Position numbers and translations under genes: made by a program. DNA of 64,000 nucleotides from Streptomyces spongiicola. GTDB taxonomy: Bacteria > Actinomycetota > Actinomycetes > Streptomycetales > Streptomycetaceae. Below the pieces are notes generated by a model. The model was given only the letters and a program-made list of their open reading frames with translations, had not been told where the DNA came from and did not search any database. Shown piece after piece: positions 17,539 through 26,505 of the stretch. The stretch is from assembly GCF_003122365.1 (NCBI RefSeq), contig NZ_CP029254.1, positions 6,946,001 to 7,010,000 of the forward strand. Reading direction: 5' to 3'. Position 1 is the stretch's first letter; each line of letters starts with the position of its first letter.

Positions 17539-17621
17539 CCGGCCAGTGCAGCACCGGCGGACCGTAGCGGCAACGGGATTTGTGCCGGGGCGGTCGACGG
17601 CGACCGGCGGCCGCGGCGGAC

Positions 17622-19034
17622 TCAGGCCCCCTGCACCAGCCGGTCCACCGCGGCCGTGCCGGAGGCGTAGGGCAGTGCGTGCGCCGGTGTGTGCGCCGGT
17701 CCGGGGCGGGCGGGCACGTGCACGGGCATGGGCATGGGGCCGGGAGACTGAACGGCGGGTACCAGGTGCTGGCCGGGAGGCAGTGCCGTGCCGGATGCCC
17801 CCTGCGTCCCGTGCATCGCGTGCATCGCGTGCATGCCGTGCATCCCCGGTACTCCGGGCGCGGCGGGTATCGCGGGCGTCCCCGGTACCGCGGGTACCGA
17901 GGGTGCCGCGGCCGCCGCGTACAGGGTCCGTTCCAGCCCGGCCACCAGCCGCTGCACATCCGCCTTCGGCCGCACCACGAGGCGAAGGAAGCTGCTGGAG
18001 CTGCCTATCTTGTTGCCGCACTCCCGCACCAGTACGCCGTGCTCCTCCAGCATCCGGTTCCTCAGCAGGGCGCCGTCGGCGCCCTCCGGGAGCCGTACGT
18101 ACACGAAGTTGCCCTGGGACGGGTACACGGTGAGCCCGGGCAGCCGGCTCAGGTGCCAGATCATCTCCTGGCGGTCGCGCTGCACCAGCCGCAGGCTGTG
18201 CGCGTACTCCATCCGGTACTCCTTGAGCATGAACACCACCGTTTCGGCGAAGGAGTTGAGGTTCCACTTCGGCAGCGCCGCCCGCACCCGGCCCGCGAGG
18301 CCAGGGTTGGCCACGAGGTAGCCGAAGCGCACCCCGTGAAGCCCGAAGTTCTTGCCCAGGCTCCTCAGCACCACGGTGTTGGGCCGCAGCACCGCGTCGG
18401 CGACGACGCTGGAGTCCGTCTCGGCGTCGGCGAACTCCAGGAACGACTCGTCCACGACCACCAGGTCCAGGTCCTGGAGCTGGTCGAGCAGAGCGAGGAC
18501 GCCGTGCCGCGGCAGCAGACCGCCGTCAGGGTTGTTCGGATTGCAGATGACGGCGGTCCGGGAGCCGCGCGCGCGGATGAAGTCGACGAACGACGCCGGG
18601 TCGAGCGCGAATCCGCTGGGCTCGGGCAGCGGGAACATGTCGACCCGCTTGCCCGTCTCCATCGGCTGGTCCGTCCACCGGCCGAAGGTCGGCACCGGCA
18701 CGGCCAGCGACTCGCGCACCAGCAGATGGTCGATCCAGGTGATCAGTTCGGTGGAGCCGTTGCCCATGGCCACGGTCTGCGGGTTGAGACCCAGCACGGA
18801 GCACAGCTCCGCGGTGATGGTGTCCGCGCTGCTGGGGTAGTAGGTGAGGATGTCCCGCAGCCGGTCTCCCAGTTCGTCGAACATCTCCGGTGGGGGGAAG
18901 TACGGGTTGCACGGGATACAGAAGTCGGTGATCGGCTGGTGGTCGCCGGTGGCCCGGCTCAGCGCGGCGTACGACGGGCTGTGTGCCGTGGACGCGCGGA
19001 AGAGCTCGGTGACATTGCTGCCGGCTTCGGCCAT
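17622..19034 (-). CDS. Class I/II PLP-dependent aminotransferase with repeat tail
   Basis: A 470-residue fold-type I PLP enzyme close to histidinol-phosphate aminotransferase / CobD proteins. Landmarks are the cofactor loop AMGNGSTEL, ICNPNNPDGG (163-172), VVVDESFLEF and the PLP lysine K228 in SLGKNFGLHGVRFGY; the C-terminal domain ends near residue 365. About 100 further residues form a Pro/Ala/Met/His-rich tail with MHGMHAMHAMHG repeats, encoded by 9-bp repeats near 17808-17845 and unlikely to be catalytic. ATG 19034 is preceded by GGAGGACCCCC. The neighbours give no clear pathway. Confidence 0.85.
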   Translation of the reverse strand: MAEAGSNVTELFRASTAHSPSYAALSRATGDHQPITDFCIPCNPYFPPPEMFDELGDRLRDILTYYPSSADTITAELCSVLGLNPQTVAMGNGSTELITWIDHLLVRESLAVPVPTFGRWTDQPMETGKRVDMFPLPEPSGFALDPASFVDFIRARGSRTAVICNPNNPDGGLLPRHGVLALLDQLQDLDLVVVDESFLEFADAETDSSVVADAVLRPNTVVLRSLGKNFGLHGVRFGYLVANPGLAGRVRAALPKWNLNSFAETVVFMLKEYRMEYAHSLRLVQRDRQEMIWHLSRLPGLTVYPSQGNFVYVRLPEGADGALLRNRMLEEHGVLVRECGNKIGSSSSFLRLVVRPKADVQRLVAGLERTLYAAAAAPSVPAVPGTPAIPAAPGVPGMHGMHAMHAMHGTQGASGTALPPGQHLVPAVQSPGPMPMPVHVPARPGPAHTPAHALPYASGTAAVDRLVQGA

Positions 19035-19236
19035 GGGGGTCCTCCGGAGGTGGCTTGGTGCTCCCTGCCGGGGATTACGTACGAGTGATCGGCCGTGCTC
19101 AACGGGATCGAGCCACAGGGCCCACGGGACGGGGCGGGCGTCTCCCGGGACGGGCCGGGGGCGGTTCGCCTCCGGCCGGTGACGTGCCGACTGCCGCCTC
19201 CGACCGGTGACTTCCGGTCCCGCCGTCTGCCGTCGG

Positions 19237-19320
19237 GCCGTCCCGCCGTCCGGCCGTCCGGCCGTCCCGCCGTCCCGCCGTCCGGCCGTCCGGCCGTCCC
19301 GCCGTCCCGCCGTCCGCCGT
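19237..19320. repeat. Heptanucleotide repeat array (CCGTCCS units)
   Basis: About twelve 7-bp units of the type GCCGTCC/CGCCGTCC in irregular order fill 19237-19320 within the 427-bp gap between the aminotransferase and the second ligase. No gene is supported in the gap; long open frames through it in several phases come from the repeat. Confidence 0.8.
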
Positions 19321-19461
19321 CCGGCGCCGGGCGGGCGTTGGTCGCCCTCGGCCGCCGGGTCGTCCGGCCGCCAGGCGGGAACCTTCCGCGGTGCCCGCTC
19401 GGTCTGCTTCGCCCCGGTGCCGCCGGGGGCCGAGACGGCCACCCGGTGTCCGCCGGGTTCA

Positions 19462-21180
19462 CTACGCCTCGCTGCCGCTGCCGCTGCCGCTGCCGCTGCC
19501 GCTGCCGCTGCCGCTGCCGGTGCGGGTCCCGGTCCCGGTCCCGGTCCCGGTGGCGGTGGCCGTCCCGGTGGCAGCCGAGGCGACCTCTCGTGCCCAGCGG
19601 TAGTCGGCCTTGCCGCTCGGCGAGCGCCGGATGACCGGTGCGAGGACGAGCTGCCGAGGGATCTTGTACCCCGCCAGCCGGCCGCGGCAGTGCGCCTGGA
19701 CGGACTCCAGGTCCAGCGCGGCCGCCCCCGGGCGCAACTGCACGACCGCGGCCACATGGTTGCCCCACCTCGCGTCGGGTACCCCGGCGACCAGCGCGTC
19801 GTAGACGTCCGGATGGGCCTTGAGCGCCTGCTCGACCTCTTCCGGATAGACCTTCTCCCCACCGGTGTTGATGCACTGGGACCCCCGGCCGAGCACCGTG
19901 ACGACCCCTTCCCCGTCCACCGTGGCCATGTCGCCGAGCAGCACCCAGCGCTCGCCTCCCCTGCGGAAGAAGGTCTCGCCGGTCTTGGCCGGGTCGTTGT
20001 AGTAGCCGAGCGGCACATGGCCGCGCTGGGCGATGCGGCCGGGCCGGCCGGGCTCGACCGGCTCGTGTGTGACCGGGTCGACCACCCGTGTGCGGTGGTT
20101 GACCCGCAGCCGCATCCCCCTGCCCGGACCGGAGTCCTCCGTGGCGGTGCCGTTGAAGCCGGACTCCGACGAGCCGAAGTTGTCCAGCAGCATCACATGC
20201 GGAGCCAGCGTCCTGAACTGCTCCCGCACGGTCTCGGACATGACCGCACCGGACGACGACACGCTGAACAGCGACGACAGGTCCGTTCCCTTCAGCGGGC
20301 CGTTCAGCGCGTCGACCAGCGGGCGCAGCATCGCGTCTCCCACCAGCGACACGGACGTGACCCGCTCCCGCTCGATCGTGCGCAGTACCTCCTCGGGCAC
20401 GTACTTGCGGTGCAGCACCACCCGCTGGCCGAATCCGAAGCCGATGAACGCGGTGAGTGTCGAGGTGCCGTGCATCAGCGGGGGAGTGGGGAAGAAGGTG
20501 AGGCCGCCGCCGCCCGCCGCGACCCGCTCCGCCAGTTCCTCGGGCCGCCGCACCGGCTCACCGGTGGGAGCGCCGCCGCCGAGTCCGGCGAAGAAGAGGT
20601 CCTCCTGGCGCCACAGCACCCCCTTGGGCATCCCGGTCGTACCGCCGGTGTAGATGATGAACCGGTCGTCCGCCGACCGCTCGCCGAAGCCGCGCTCCGG
20701 CGAGCCGGATTCCTCGGCGGCCCTGAACGCCGTGCAGTCCAGCGCCGGTGCGTCCCGCTCCGGTTCACCGACGCGCACGAGGTGCCGCAGCTTCTCGGTC
20801 CGCGGCAGCGCGGCCGCCACCCGGCCGGTGAACTCGGCGTCGAAGACCAGGGCCGCGAGGTCGGCGTCGCGGAAGAGGTAGACCAGCTCGTCCTCCACAT
20901 AGCGGTAGTTCACATTGACCGGGACGATGCGCGCCTTGAGGCAGCCGAGCAGCGTTTGCAGGTACTCGACGCCGTTGTAGAGGTGCAGCCCGAGGTGTTC
21001 CCCGGGCTTCAGCCCCGCGCCGGCGAGATGGTGGGCGACACGGTTCGCGGCCGCGTCGAGCTGCGCGTAGCTGAGCATCCGCCGCGCGCCCGTGCCGGGA
21101 TGGTCGACGTAGCGGAGCGCCTCGCGGTCGGGAACCACGTCGACGACAGACTCGAAAAGGTCGGCAAGGTTGTACTCCAC
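19462..21180 (-). CDS. Acyl-CoA synthetase (AMP-forming)
   Basis: A 572-residue adenylating ligase. The nucleotide motif is YTGGTTGMPKG (177-187), the adenylate region NFGSSESGFNG, the hinge VLLGDMATVDGEGVVTVLGR, INTGGEKVYPEEVE, and the catalytic lysine lies in RSPSGKADYRW. GTG 21180 is chosen because AGGAGGAGCG precedes it. The C-terminus after the lysine carries about 35 residues of Gly-Thr then Gly-Ser dipeptide repeats from hexanucleotide arrays (19465-19570). It is divergent from the enoyl-CoA hydratase gene, 173 bp apart, and probably supplies the CoA thioester for that pathway. Confidence 0.88.
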   Translation of the reverse strand: MEYNLADLFESVVDVVPDREALRYVDHPGTGARRMLSYAQLDAAANRVAHHLAGAGLKPGEHLGLHLYNGVEYLQTLLGCLKARIVPVNVNYRYVEDELVYLFRDADLAALVFDAEFTGRVAAALPRTEKLRHLVRVGEPERDAPALDCTAFRAAEESGSPERGFGERSADDRFIIYTGGTTGMPKGVLWRQEDLFFAGLGGGAPTGEPVRRPEELAERVAAGGGGLTFFPTPPLMHGTSTLTAFIGFGFGQRVVLHRKYVPEEVLRTIERERVTSVSLVGDAMLRPLVDALNGPLKGTDLSSLFSVSSSGAVMSETVREQFRTLAPHVMLLDNFGSSESGFNGTATEDSGPGRGMRLRVNHRTRVVDPVTHEPVEPGRPGRIAQRGHVPLGYYNDPAKTGETFFRRGGERWVLLGDMATVDGEGVVTVLGRGSQCINTGGEKVYPEEVEQALKAHPDVYDALVAGVPDARWGNHVAAVVQLRPGAAALDLESVQAHCRGRLAGYKIPRQLVLAPVIRRSPSGKADYRWAREVASAATGTATATGTGTGTGTRTGSGSGSGSGSGSGSGSEA

Positions 21181-21272
21181 CGCTCCTCCTGACCCCGGCC
21201 GCACGGTGTCCGCCTCGGAGCGGTCATTAGAGCGCCGCCGTCCGCAACTGGGAAGGGGTACCGCCCAGAAAA

Positions 21273-21289
21273 TCTGACTGTCTGTCAGA
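21273..21289 (+). promoter_or_regulatory. Candidate operator TCTGAC-N5-GTCAGA between ligase and enoyl-CoA hydratase
   Basis: Inverted repeat TCTGAC (21273-21278), 5-bp spacer, GTCAGA (21284-21289), then AAACTCTTGAA. The site is 64 bp before the hydratase start at 21354 and 93 bp before the divergent ligase start, so one regulator could govern both. It matches the site at 8307-8323 in half-site, spacing and right flank. Confidence 0.68.
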
Positions 21290-21353
21290 AAACTCTTGAA
21301 CTGCTCCGCTGGCTCCTGCAACCTGTTCTAGGTCTCAGGACGGGAGGACGGGA

Positions 21354-22154
21354 ATGGCGGGTACGGAACACCTCACCGTGCGGCGCGAAGGCGCCACTCT
21401 GGTGCTCACGCTGAACAGACCCGAGGCCCGGAACGCCTTGTCGCTGCCCATGCTGGTGGGGCTGTACGACGCCTGGCTGGAGGCCGACGCGGACGACGGC
21501 GTCCGCTCGGTCGTCCTCACCGGCGCGGGCGGCTCGTTCTGCGCCGGGATGGACCTCAAGGCCCTCGCCGGGAACGGAATGGAGGACGAAGGGTACCGGG
21601 ACCGGCTCAGGGCCGACCCGGACCTCCACTGGAAGGCCCTGCTCCGCCACCACCGCCCGCGCAAGCCGGTCCTCGCAGCCGTCGAGGGCCCCTGCGTCGC
21701 CGGCGGCACCGAGATCCTCCAGGGCACGGACATCCGTGTCGCCGGCGAGAGCGCCGTGTTCGGGCTGTTCGAGGTCCGCCGGGGCCTGTTCCCGATCGGC
21801 GGCTCCACCGTGCGGCTCCCGCGCCAGATCCCGCGTACCCACGCCCTCGAGATGCTGCTCACCGGCCGCCCCTACACGGCCTCCGAGGCGGAGCGCATCG
21901 GCCTCGTCGGCAGCGTCGTGCCCGACGGCACGGCTCTGGAGCGCGCGCTCGGCATCGCGGAGAGGGTCAACGCCTGCGGGCCGCTCGCCGTGGAGGCGGT
22001 GAAGGCGTCCGTGTACGAGACGGCCGAGATGACCGAGACCGAGGGGCTGGCGGCCGAACTGATCCGCGGCTGGCCGGTCTTCGACACCGCCGACGCCAAG
22101 GAGGGGGCCCGCGCCTTCGCCGAGAAGCGCGACCCGGAGTACCGCCGGGCCTGA
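21354..22154 (+). CDS. Enoyl-CoA hydratase/isomerase family protein
   Basis: A 266-residue crotonase-fold protein that would hydrate or isomerise an enoyl-CoA. Oxyanion-hole segments are GSFCAGMDLKAL and VEGPCVAGGTEI. The catalytic-loop region FGLFEVRRGLFPIGGSTVRLP is typical of crotonases, and the C-terminal helix is ARAFAEKRDPEYR. GGGAGG precedes the ATG. It begins the plus-strand unit that continues, after a 302-bp G+C-rich gap, with the DUF35 and thiolase-like genes. A candidate operator lies upstream. Confidence 0.9.
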   Translation: MAGTEHLTVRREGATLVLTLNRPEARNALSLPMLVGLYDAWLEADADDGVRSVVLTGAGGSFCAGMDLKALAGNGMEDEGYRDRLRADPDLHWKALLRHHRPRKPVLAAVEGPCVAGGTEILQGTDIRVAGESAVFGLFEVRRGLFPIGGSTVRLPRQIPRTHALEMLLTGRPYTASEAERIGLVGSVVPDGTALERALGIAERVNACGPLAVEAVKASVYETAEMTETEGLAAELIRGWPVFDTADAKEGARAFAEKRDPEYRRA

Positions 22155-22361
22155 CCGCTCGGCCCGCCCGGTCGCCCCGGCGGAGCCACCCGGCCCCGCG
22201 GCACCGGCACCTCGCCGGCCCGCCCGGCGGGCACCACCCGGCGAGGCCGCCCGGCCGGCGTACCCGGCGACGCCGCCCGGCTGCTCCGCGCGCGGCAGCA
22301 CGGCACCCGGGTACCGGCACCGGCCCTCCCGGCGCAACGGGCGCAACGGGCGCGACCTCCG

Positions 22362-22398
22362 GCACGGCACACGGCACACGGCACACGGCACACGGCGG
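22362..22398. repeat. Octanucleotide repeat (GGCACACG) between hydratase and DUF35 genes
   Basis: Four to five copies of an 8-bp GGCACACG unit, ending just before the DUF35 gene leader. The rest of the gap 22155-22456 is G+C-rich with GCGCAACGG decamers near 22330 and no supported gene. Confidence 0.75.
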
Positions 22399-22456
22399 AC
22401 CATGCGCCTGAGCACGCGGCAGCACATCCGGCAGCACAAGCGGCAGAAGGAGTCCC

Positions 22457-23674
22457 ATGTCCGCCACCCCCGCGTCCGCCACCCCCGCGTCCGGGGCGCC
22501 CTCGTCACCGGAGGTGCCGCGCGCCCCGCTCGTCGTCGAGTTCCCCTTCACCCGCTCCCTGGGCCCCGTGCAGTCCGCCTTCCTCACCGGCCTGCGTGAA
22601 CGCACCGTGCTCGGTGTCAGGACCACCGGCGGCCGGGTCCTCGTACCACCCGTCGAGTACGACCCCGAAACCTCCGAGGAGATCGGCGACCTCGTCGAGG
22701 TGGGCACCACGGGCACCGTCACCACCTGGGCCTGGAACCCGGATCCGCGCCGCGGCCAGCCGCTCCGCACCCCCTTCGCCTGGGTGCTGGTGAGACTCGA
22801 CGGCGCCGACACCGGCCTCCTCCACGCCCTCGACGCCTCCGGCCCCGACGCCGTGCGCACCGGAATGCGCGTCCGGGTCCGGTGGGCCGCGGAGCGCGGC
22901 GGATCCATCACGGACATCGCCTGCTTCGAGCCGTACCGCGACGGTCCCGAAAGCGGCGCCGAAAGCGGTCCTGAGAGCGGCGGCGAAGGCAGCCCCGGAA
23001 GAGGCTCCGAGAGCGGCGCCGAGCACCGCGACGACGACCCCGCCGAGCACCGCGGCCCGGGGAACGGCACGGGGAGCGGCACGGGGAGCGGCACGGGGAG
23101 GGCGACGAGGAGCGGCACAGGGAGCGGCACGAGGAGCACGGAGCCCGCGACGCCGGGTGCCGAGGGACGCGCGGCGACCGGACCACGCTCCCACAGCGGC
23201 GAGTTCGACGACCCCGTGACCGGTGTCGTCGTCCCGGCCCGGCTCGACTACACCTACACGCCAGGTCGCGCCCAGACCCGCTTCATCAGCGCCCTCGCCG
23301 AGCGCCGGACCACCGGCGAGCGCTGCCCCTCCTGCCGCAAGGTGTACGTACCGCCCCGCGGCGCGTGCCCGACCTGCGGCGTCGCCACCTCGGAACAGGT
23401 CGAGGTCGGTCCACGCGGCACGGTCACCACGTTCTGCATCGTCAACATCAAGGCGAAGAACCTCGACATCGAAGTGCCCTACGTATACGCGCACATCGCC
23501 CTCGACGGCGCCGACCTGCCGCTCCACGGCCGCATCGCCGGAATCCCGTACGACCGGGTGCGCATGGGCCTGCGCGTCGAACCGGTGTGGACCGGTGACG
23601 ACCGGCACCCCGACCACTACCGGCCCACCGGTGAACCCGACGCGGACTACGACACCTACCGGGAGCTGCTGTAG
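22457..23674 (+). CDS. Double DUF35 (Zn-ribbon/OB-fold) protein
   Basis: A 405-residue protein with two DUF35 modules. The second (about residues 255-390) has an intact rubredoxin-like zinc ribbon, GERCPSCRKVYVPPRGACPTCG, followed by an OB-fold. The first (about 25-160) keeps the OB-fold and the VLVPPVEYDP ribbon scaffold but has none of the four cysteines. A Gly/Ser/Glu then Gly-Thr repeat linker (DNA about 22940-23200) joins them. DUF35 proteins bind thiolase-fold partners and complete their active sites, as in the ChsH2-Ltp2 steroid aldolase. The two thiolase-like genes immediately downstream fit this role. GAAGGAGTCCC precedes the ATG. Confidence 0.87.
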   Translation: MSATPASATPASGAPSSPEVPRAPLVVEFPFTRSLGPVQSAFLTGLRERTVLGVRTTGGRVLVPPVEYDPETSEEIGDLVEVGTTGTVTTWAWNPDPRRGQPLRTPFAWVLVRLDGADTGLLHALDASGPDAVRTGMRVRVRWAAERGGSITDIACFEPYRDGPESGAESGPESGGEGSPGRGSESGAEHRDDDPAEHRGPGNGTGSGTGSGTGRATRSGTGSGTRSTEPATPGAEGRAATGPRSHSGEFDDPVTGVVVPARLDYTYTPGRAQTRFISALAERRTTGERCPSCRKVYVPPRGACPTCGVATSEQVEVGPRGTVTTFCIVNIKAKNLDIEVPYVYAHIALDGADLPLHGRIAGIPYDRVRMGLRVEPVWTGDDRHPDHYRPTGEPDADYDTYRELL

Positions 23675-23676
23675 CC

Positions 23677-24729
23677 ATGCGAGACGTCGCGATCGTCGCC
23701 TTCTCCCAGACCGACCACGTACGCAGCAGCGAGGAGGTCTCCGAGGTCGAGATGCTCATGCCCGTGCTCCACGACGTCCTCGGGCGGACCGGGCTGCGCA
23801 CCGGGGACATCGGCTTCACCTGCTCCGGCTCCTGCGACTACCTGGCGGGCCGGGCGTTCTCCTTCACGATGGCACTCGACGGGGTGGGCGCCTGGCCGCC
23901 CATCCCGGAGTCGCACGTGGAGATGGACGGTGCCTGGGCGCTCTACGAGGCCTGGGTCAAGCTCCTCACCGGCGAGGCGGACACGGCCCTCGTCTACGCG
24001 TACGGCAAGTCCTCGCCCGGTTCGGTCCGGGATGTGCTGACCCGGCAGCTGGACCCGTACTACCTCGCGCCGCTGTGGCCCGACTCCGTCGCCCTCGCCG
24101 CCCTCCAGGCCCAGGCGCTCATCGACTCGGGGGAGACGGACGAGCCGGCCCTGGCCGCGATCGCGGAGCGCAGCAGGACCGCCGCCGAGGGCAACCCGCA
24201 CGCGCAGCTCCGCGGGCCCCGCCCGCAGGGCGGGTACGTCGTCCGGCCGCTGCGCACCGGCGACTGCCCGCCCGTCGGCGACGGAGCCGCCGCGGTGGTC
24301 CTCGCCGCCGGCGACCGGGCCCGGGAACTGTGCCCGCGCCCCGCCTGGATCCGGGGTATGGACCACCGCGTCGAACCGCACGCCCTCGGCGTGCGCGATC
24401 TCACCGACTCGCCCTCGACCCGCCTCGCCGCCGAACGCGCCGGAGTCCACGAGCGGCCTGTGGACACCGCCGAACTGCACGCCCCGTTCACCTCCCAGGA
24501 GGTGGTACTGCGCAAGGCCCTGCGCCTCGGCGACTCCGTCGCCGTCAATCCCTCGGGAGGCGCGCTCGCCGCCAACCCCGTCATGGCGGCGGGCCTCATC
24601 CGCGTCGGCGAGGCCGCCGCGGCCGTCCACCGCGGCGCATCCGGCCGCGCCCTCGCCCACGCCACCTCCGGCCCCTGCCTGCAACAGAACCTGGTCGCCG
24701 TCCTCGAAGGAGAACCGCATGCCCGCTAA
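23677..24729 (+). CDS. Thiolase-fold protein (lipid-transfer/Ltp type), no catalytic Cys
   Basis: A 350-residue thiolase-superfamily protein of the SCP2-thiolase / lipid-transfer group. Recognisable parts are FTCSGSCDYLAG, HVEMDGAWALYEAWVKLLTGEADTA-type dimer helix and the C-terminal loop VNPSGGALAANPV. At the place where thiolases carry the nucleophilic Cys (C-S-G-x-A) this protein reads MDGAW, with Asp, so ordinary Claisen chemistry is unlikely. It begins 2 bp after the DUF35 stop and overlaps the next thiolase gene by 11 bp, so the three are almost certainly co-translated. Confidence 0.85.
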   Translation: MRDVAIVAFSQTDHVRSSEEVSEVEMLMPVLHDVLGRTGLRTGDIGFTCSGSCDYLAGRAFSFTMALDGVGAWPPIPESHVEMDGAWALYEAWVKLLTGEADTALVYAYGKSSPGSVRDVLTRQLDPYYLAPLWPDSVALAALQAQALIDSGETDEPALAAIAERSRTAAEGNPHAQLRGPRPQGGYVVRPLRTGDCPPVGDGAAAVVLAAGDRARELCPRPAWIRGMDHRVEPHALGVRDLTDSPSTRLAAERAGVHERPVDTAELHAPFTSQEVVLRKALRLGDSVAVNPSGGALAANPVMAAGLIRVGEAAAAVHRGASGRALAHATSGPCLQQNLVAVLEGEPHAR

Positions 24730-25888
24730 GGAGCCGGTGGCCGTGGTCGGCGTCGGCCAGACCAAGCACGTCGCCGCCCGCCGCGACGTGTCCATAGCCG
24801 GGCTGGTCCGCGAGGCCGCGCGCCGCGCCCTCGACGACGCCGGCCTCGGCTGGGCCGGCATCGACGCCGTCGTCATCGGCAAGGCCCCCGACTTCTTCGA
24901 GGGCGTGATGATGCCGGAGCTCTATCTGGCCGACGCCCTCGGAGCCGTCGGCAAGCCGCTGATGCGGGTCCACACTGCGGGATCGGTCGGCGGCTCCACG
25001 GCGCTGGTCGCCGCCGGTCTCGTGGCGGCCCGGGTCCACCGGACCGTCCTGACCCTCGCCTTCGAGAAGCAGTCCGAATCGAACGCGATGTGGGGCCTGT
25101 CGCTGCCCGTCCCGTTCCAGCAGCCGCTGCTCGCGGGCGCGGGCGGGTTCTTCGCCCCGCATGTGCGCGCTTACATCCGCCGCAGCGGCGCGCCCGGCAC
25201 CGTCGGCTGCCTGGTCGCGTACAAGGACCGCCGCAACGCGCTGAGGAACCCGTACGCACATCTCCACGAGCACGACGTCACCCTGGAGAAGGTGCGGTCC
25301 TCGCCGATGCTGTGGGATCCGATCCGGTACTCGGAGACCTGCCCGTCCTCCGACGGGGCCTGTGCGATGGTCCTCGCCGACCGGGCCGGGGCCGCCCGCG
25401 CGCCGCACCCTCCGGCCTGGGTGCACGGCGGCGCGATGCGCAGTGAACCGACGCTGTTCGCGGGCAAGGACTTCGTGTCGCCGCAGGCCGGCAAGGACTG
25501 CGCGGCGGACGTCTACCGGCAGGCCGGCATCACCGACCCGCGGCGCGAGATCGACGCCGTCGAGATGTACGTGCCCTTCTCCTGGTACGAGCCGATGTGG
25601 CTGGAGAACCTGGGCTTCGCGGCCGAGGGCGAGGGCTGGAAACTCACCGAGTCCGGTGTGACGGAGCTCGACGGCGAACTGCCGGTGAACCCGTCCGGAG
25701 GGGTGCTGTCCACCAACCCCATCGGCGCCTCCGGGATGATCCGGTTCGCCGAGGCGGCCCTCCAGGTGCGGGGCCGGGCGGGCGCGCACCAGGTGGCGGG
25801 GGCCCGGAAGGCCCTCGGCCACGCCTACGGCGGCGGCTCGCAGTTCTTCTCCATGTGGCTCGTCGGCGCCGAGCCGCCGGAGGCCTGA
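24719..25888 (+). CDS. Thiolase-fold protein (Ltp2-like), no catalytic Cys
   Basis: A 389-residue thiolase-superfamily protein opening VAVVGVGQTKHVAARRDVS. The nucleophile position reads HTAGSVGGSTA, where a thiolase would have Cys-x-SG. The C-terminal features LPVNPSGGVLSTNPIGASGM and KALGHAYGGGSQFFSMWL are those of Ltp2-like aldolases. Tyr and His residues in EMYVPFSWYEP may serve the active site. With its overlapping partner and the DUF35 protein it probably forms a heteromeric CoA-ester aldolase or lyase; the substrate is not shown. ATG 24719 follows GAAGGAGAACC. Confidence 0.86.
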   Translation: MPAKEPVAVVGVGQTKHVAARRDVSIAGLVREAARRALDDAGLGWAGIDAVVIGKAPDFFEGVMMPELYLADALGAVGKPLMRVHTAGSVGGSTALVAAGLVAARVHRTVLTLAFEKQSESNAMWGLSLPVPFQQPLLAGAGGFFAPHVRAYIRRSGAPGTVGCLVAYKDRRNALRNPYAHLHEHDVTLEKVRSSPMLWDPIRYSETCPSSDGACAMVLADRAGAARAPHPPAWVHGGAMRSEPTLFAGKDFVSPQAGKDCAADVYRQAGITDPRREIDAVEMYVPFSWYEPMWLENLGFAAEGEGWKLTESGVTELDGELPVNPSGGVLSTNPIGASGMIRFAEAALQVRGRAGAHQVAGARKALGHAYGGGSQFFSMWLVGAEPPEA

Positions 25889-25915
25889 GCGGCGCGCCCG
25901 GGGGAGGCGCGCCGC
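25889..25915 (+). terminator. Strong hairpin at the end of the acyl-CoA operon
   Basis: Perfect 10-bp stem GCGGCGCGCC / GGCGCGCCGC with a 7-nt loop, starting one base after the thiolase TGA at 25886-25888. There is no T-run, but the stability and position mark it as the operon terminator. Confidence 0.8.
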
Positions 25916-25932
25916 GGGTGGACGAGGAGCGG

Positions 25933-25996
25933 GGCCCGGCGGGGCGCGGTCGGCCGGCGGGTGCGGCCCGGCGGGGTGCGGTCGGCCGGTGGGTGC
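25933..25996. repeat. 32-bp tandem repeat, 2 copies
   Basis: Units 25933-25964 and 25965-25996 differ at two positions. They lie just after the operon terminator and before the DUF397 gene. Confidence 0.88.
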
Positions 25997-26096
25997 GGCC
26001 TGTTTTTCCGGCGGCGACTCCCGCCGCGGCGGCCTGTCCGCGACCGGCCCCGATCGCTACGCTGACCCCGGACGAAGAACCGGGAGGAGCAGGGAC

Positions 26097-26339
26097 GTGG
26101 CCGACATCATCACCACAGAGCAGCCGCTTGCGGGTTGGGACAAGCCGGACCTCGACCTCAGCCAGGCGGACTGGCAGTCGGGGTCCCAGGGAGCGGGAGA
26201 CGTGCAGATCGCCTTCGTCGAGGGCTTCATCGCCATGAGGAACGGCGGCCGCCCCGAGGGCCCGTCACTGATCTTCAGCCCGGCGGAATGGCGGGCCTTC
26301 GTCATGAACGCCCGGCACGGCGAGTTCGACCTCACCTGA
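26097..26339 (+). CDS. DUF397 domain protein
   Basis: An 80-residue DUF397 protein. The family core is visible as QSGSQGAGDVQIAFVEGFIAM and the closing SLIFSPAEWRAFVMNARHGEFD. In streptomycetes DUF397 genes usually follow an XRE/BldB-associated regulator gene; here none is adjacent, so this is an orphan copy. The GTG at 26097 follows GGGAGGAGCAG, and the longer upstream frame is not needed. Confidence 0.88.
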   Translation: MADIITTEQPLAGWDKPDLDLSQADWQSGSQGAGDVQIAFVEGFIAMRNGGRPEGPSLIFSPAEWRAFVMNARHGEFDLT

Positions 26340-26505
26340 TCCGCGCCTCCGGCGGCGGCCCGCGTGCGATACGGGATGGGCCGCCACTCCGGATGCCGAC
26401 CTTCGAAGATAAGGCGCAGTGGCGAATCCTTCCCTGGTTCCCAGGTCCATATCGCCGGTGAGGGGCGCTCCGCCGCCGGAAGCACAGAACCGCAGGCTGC
26501 GAATC

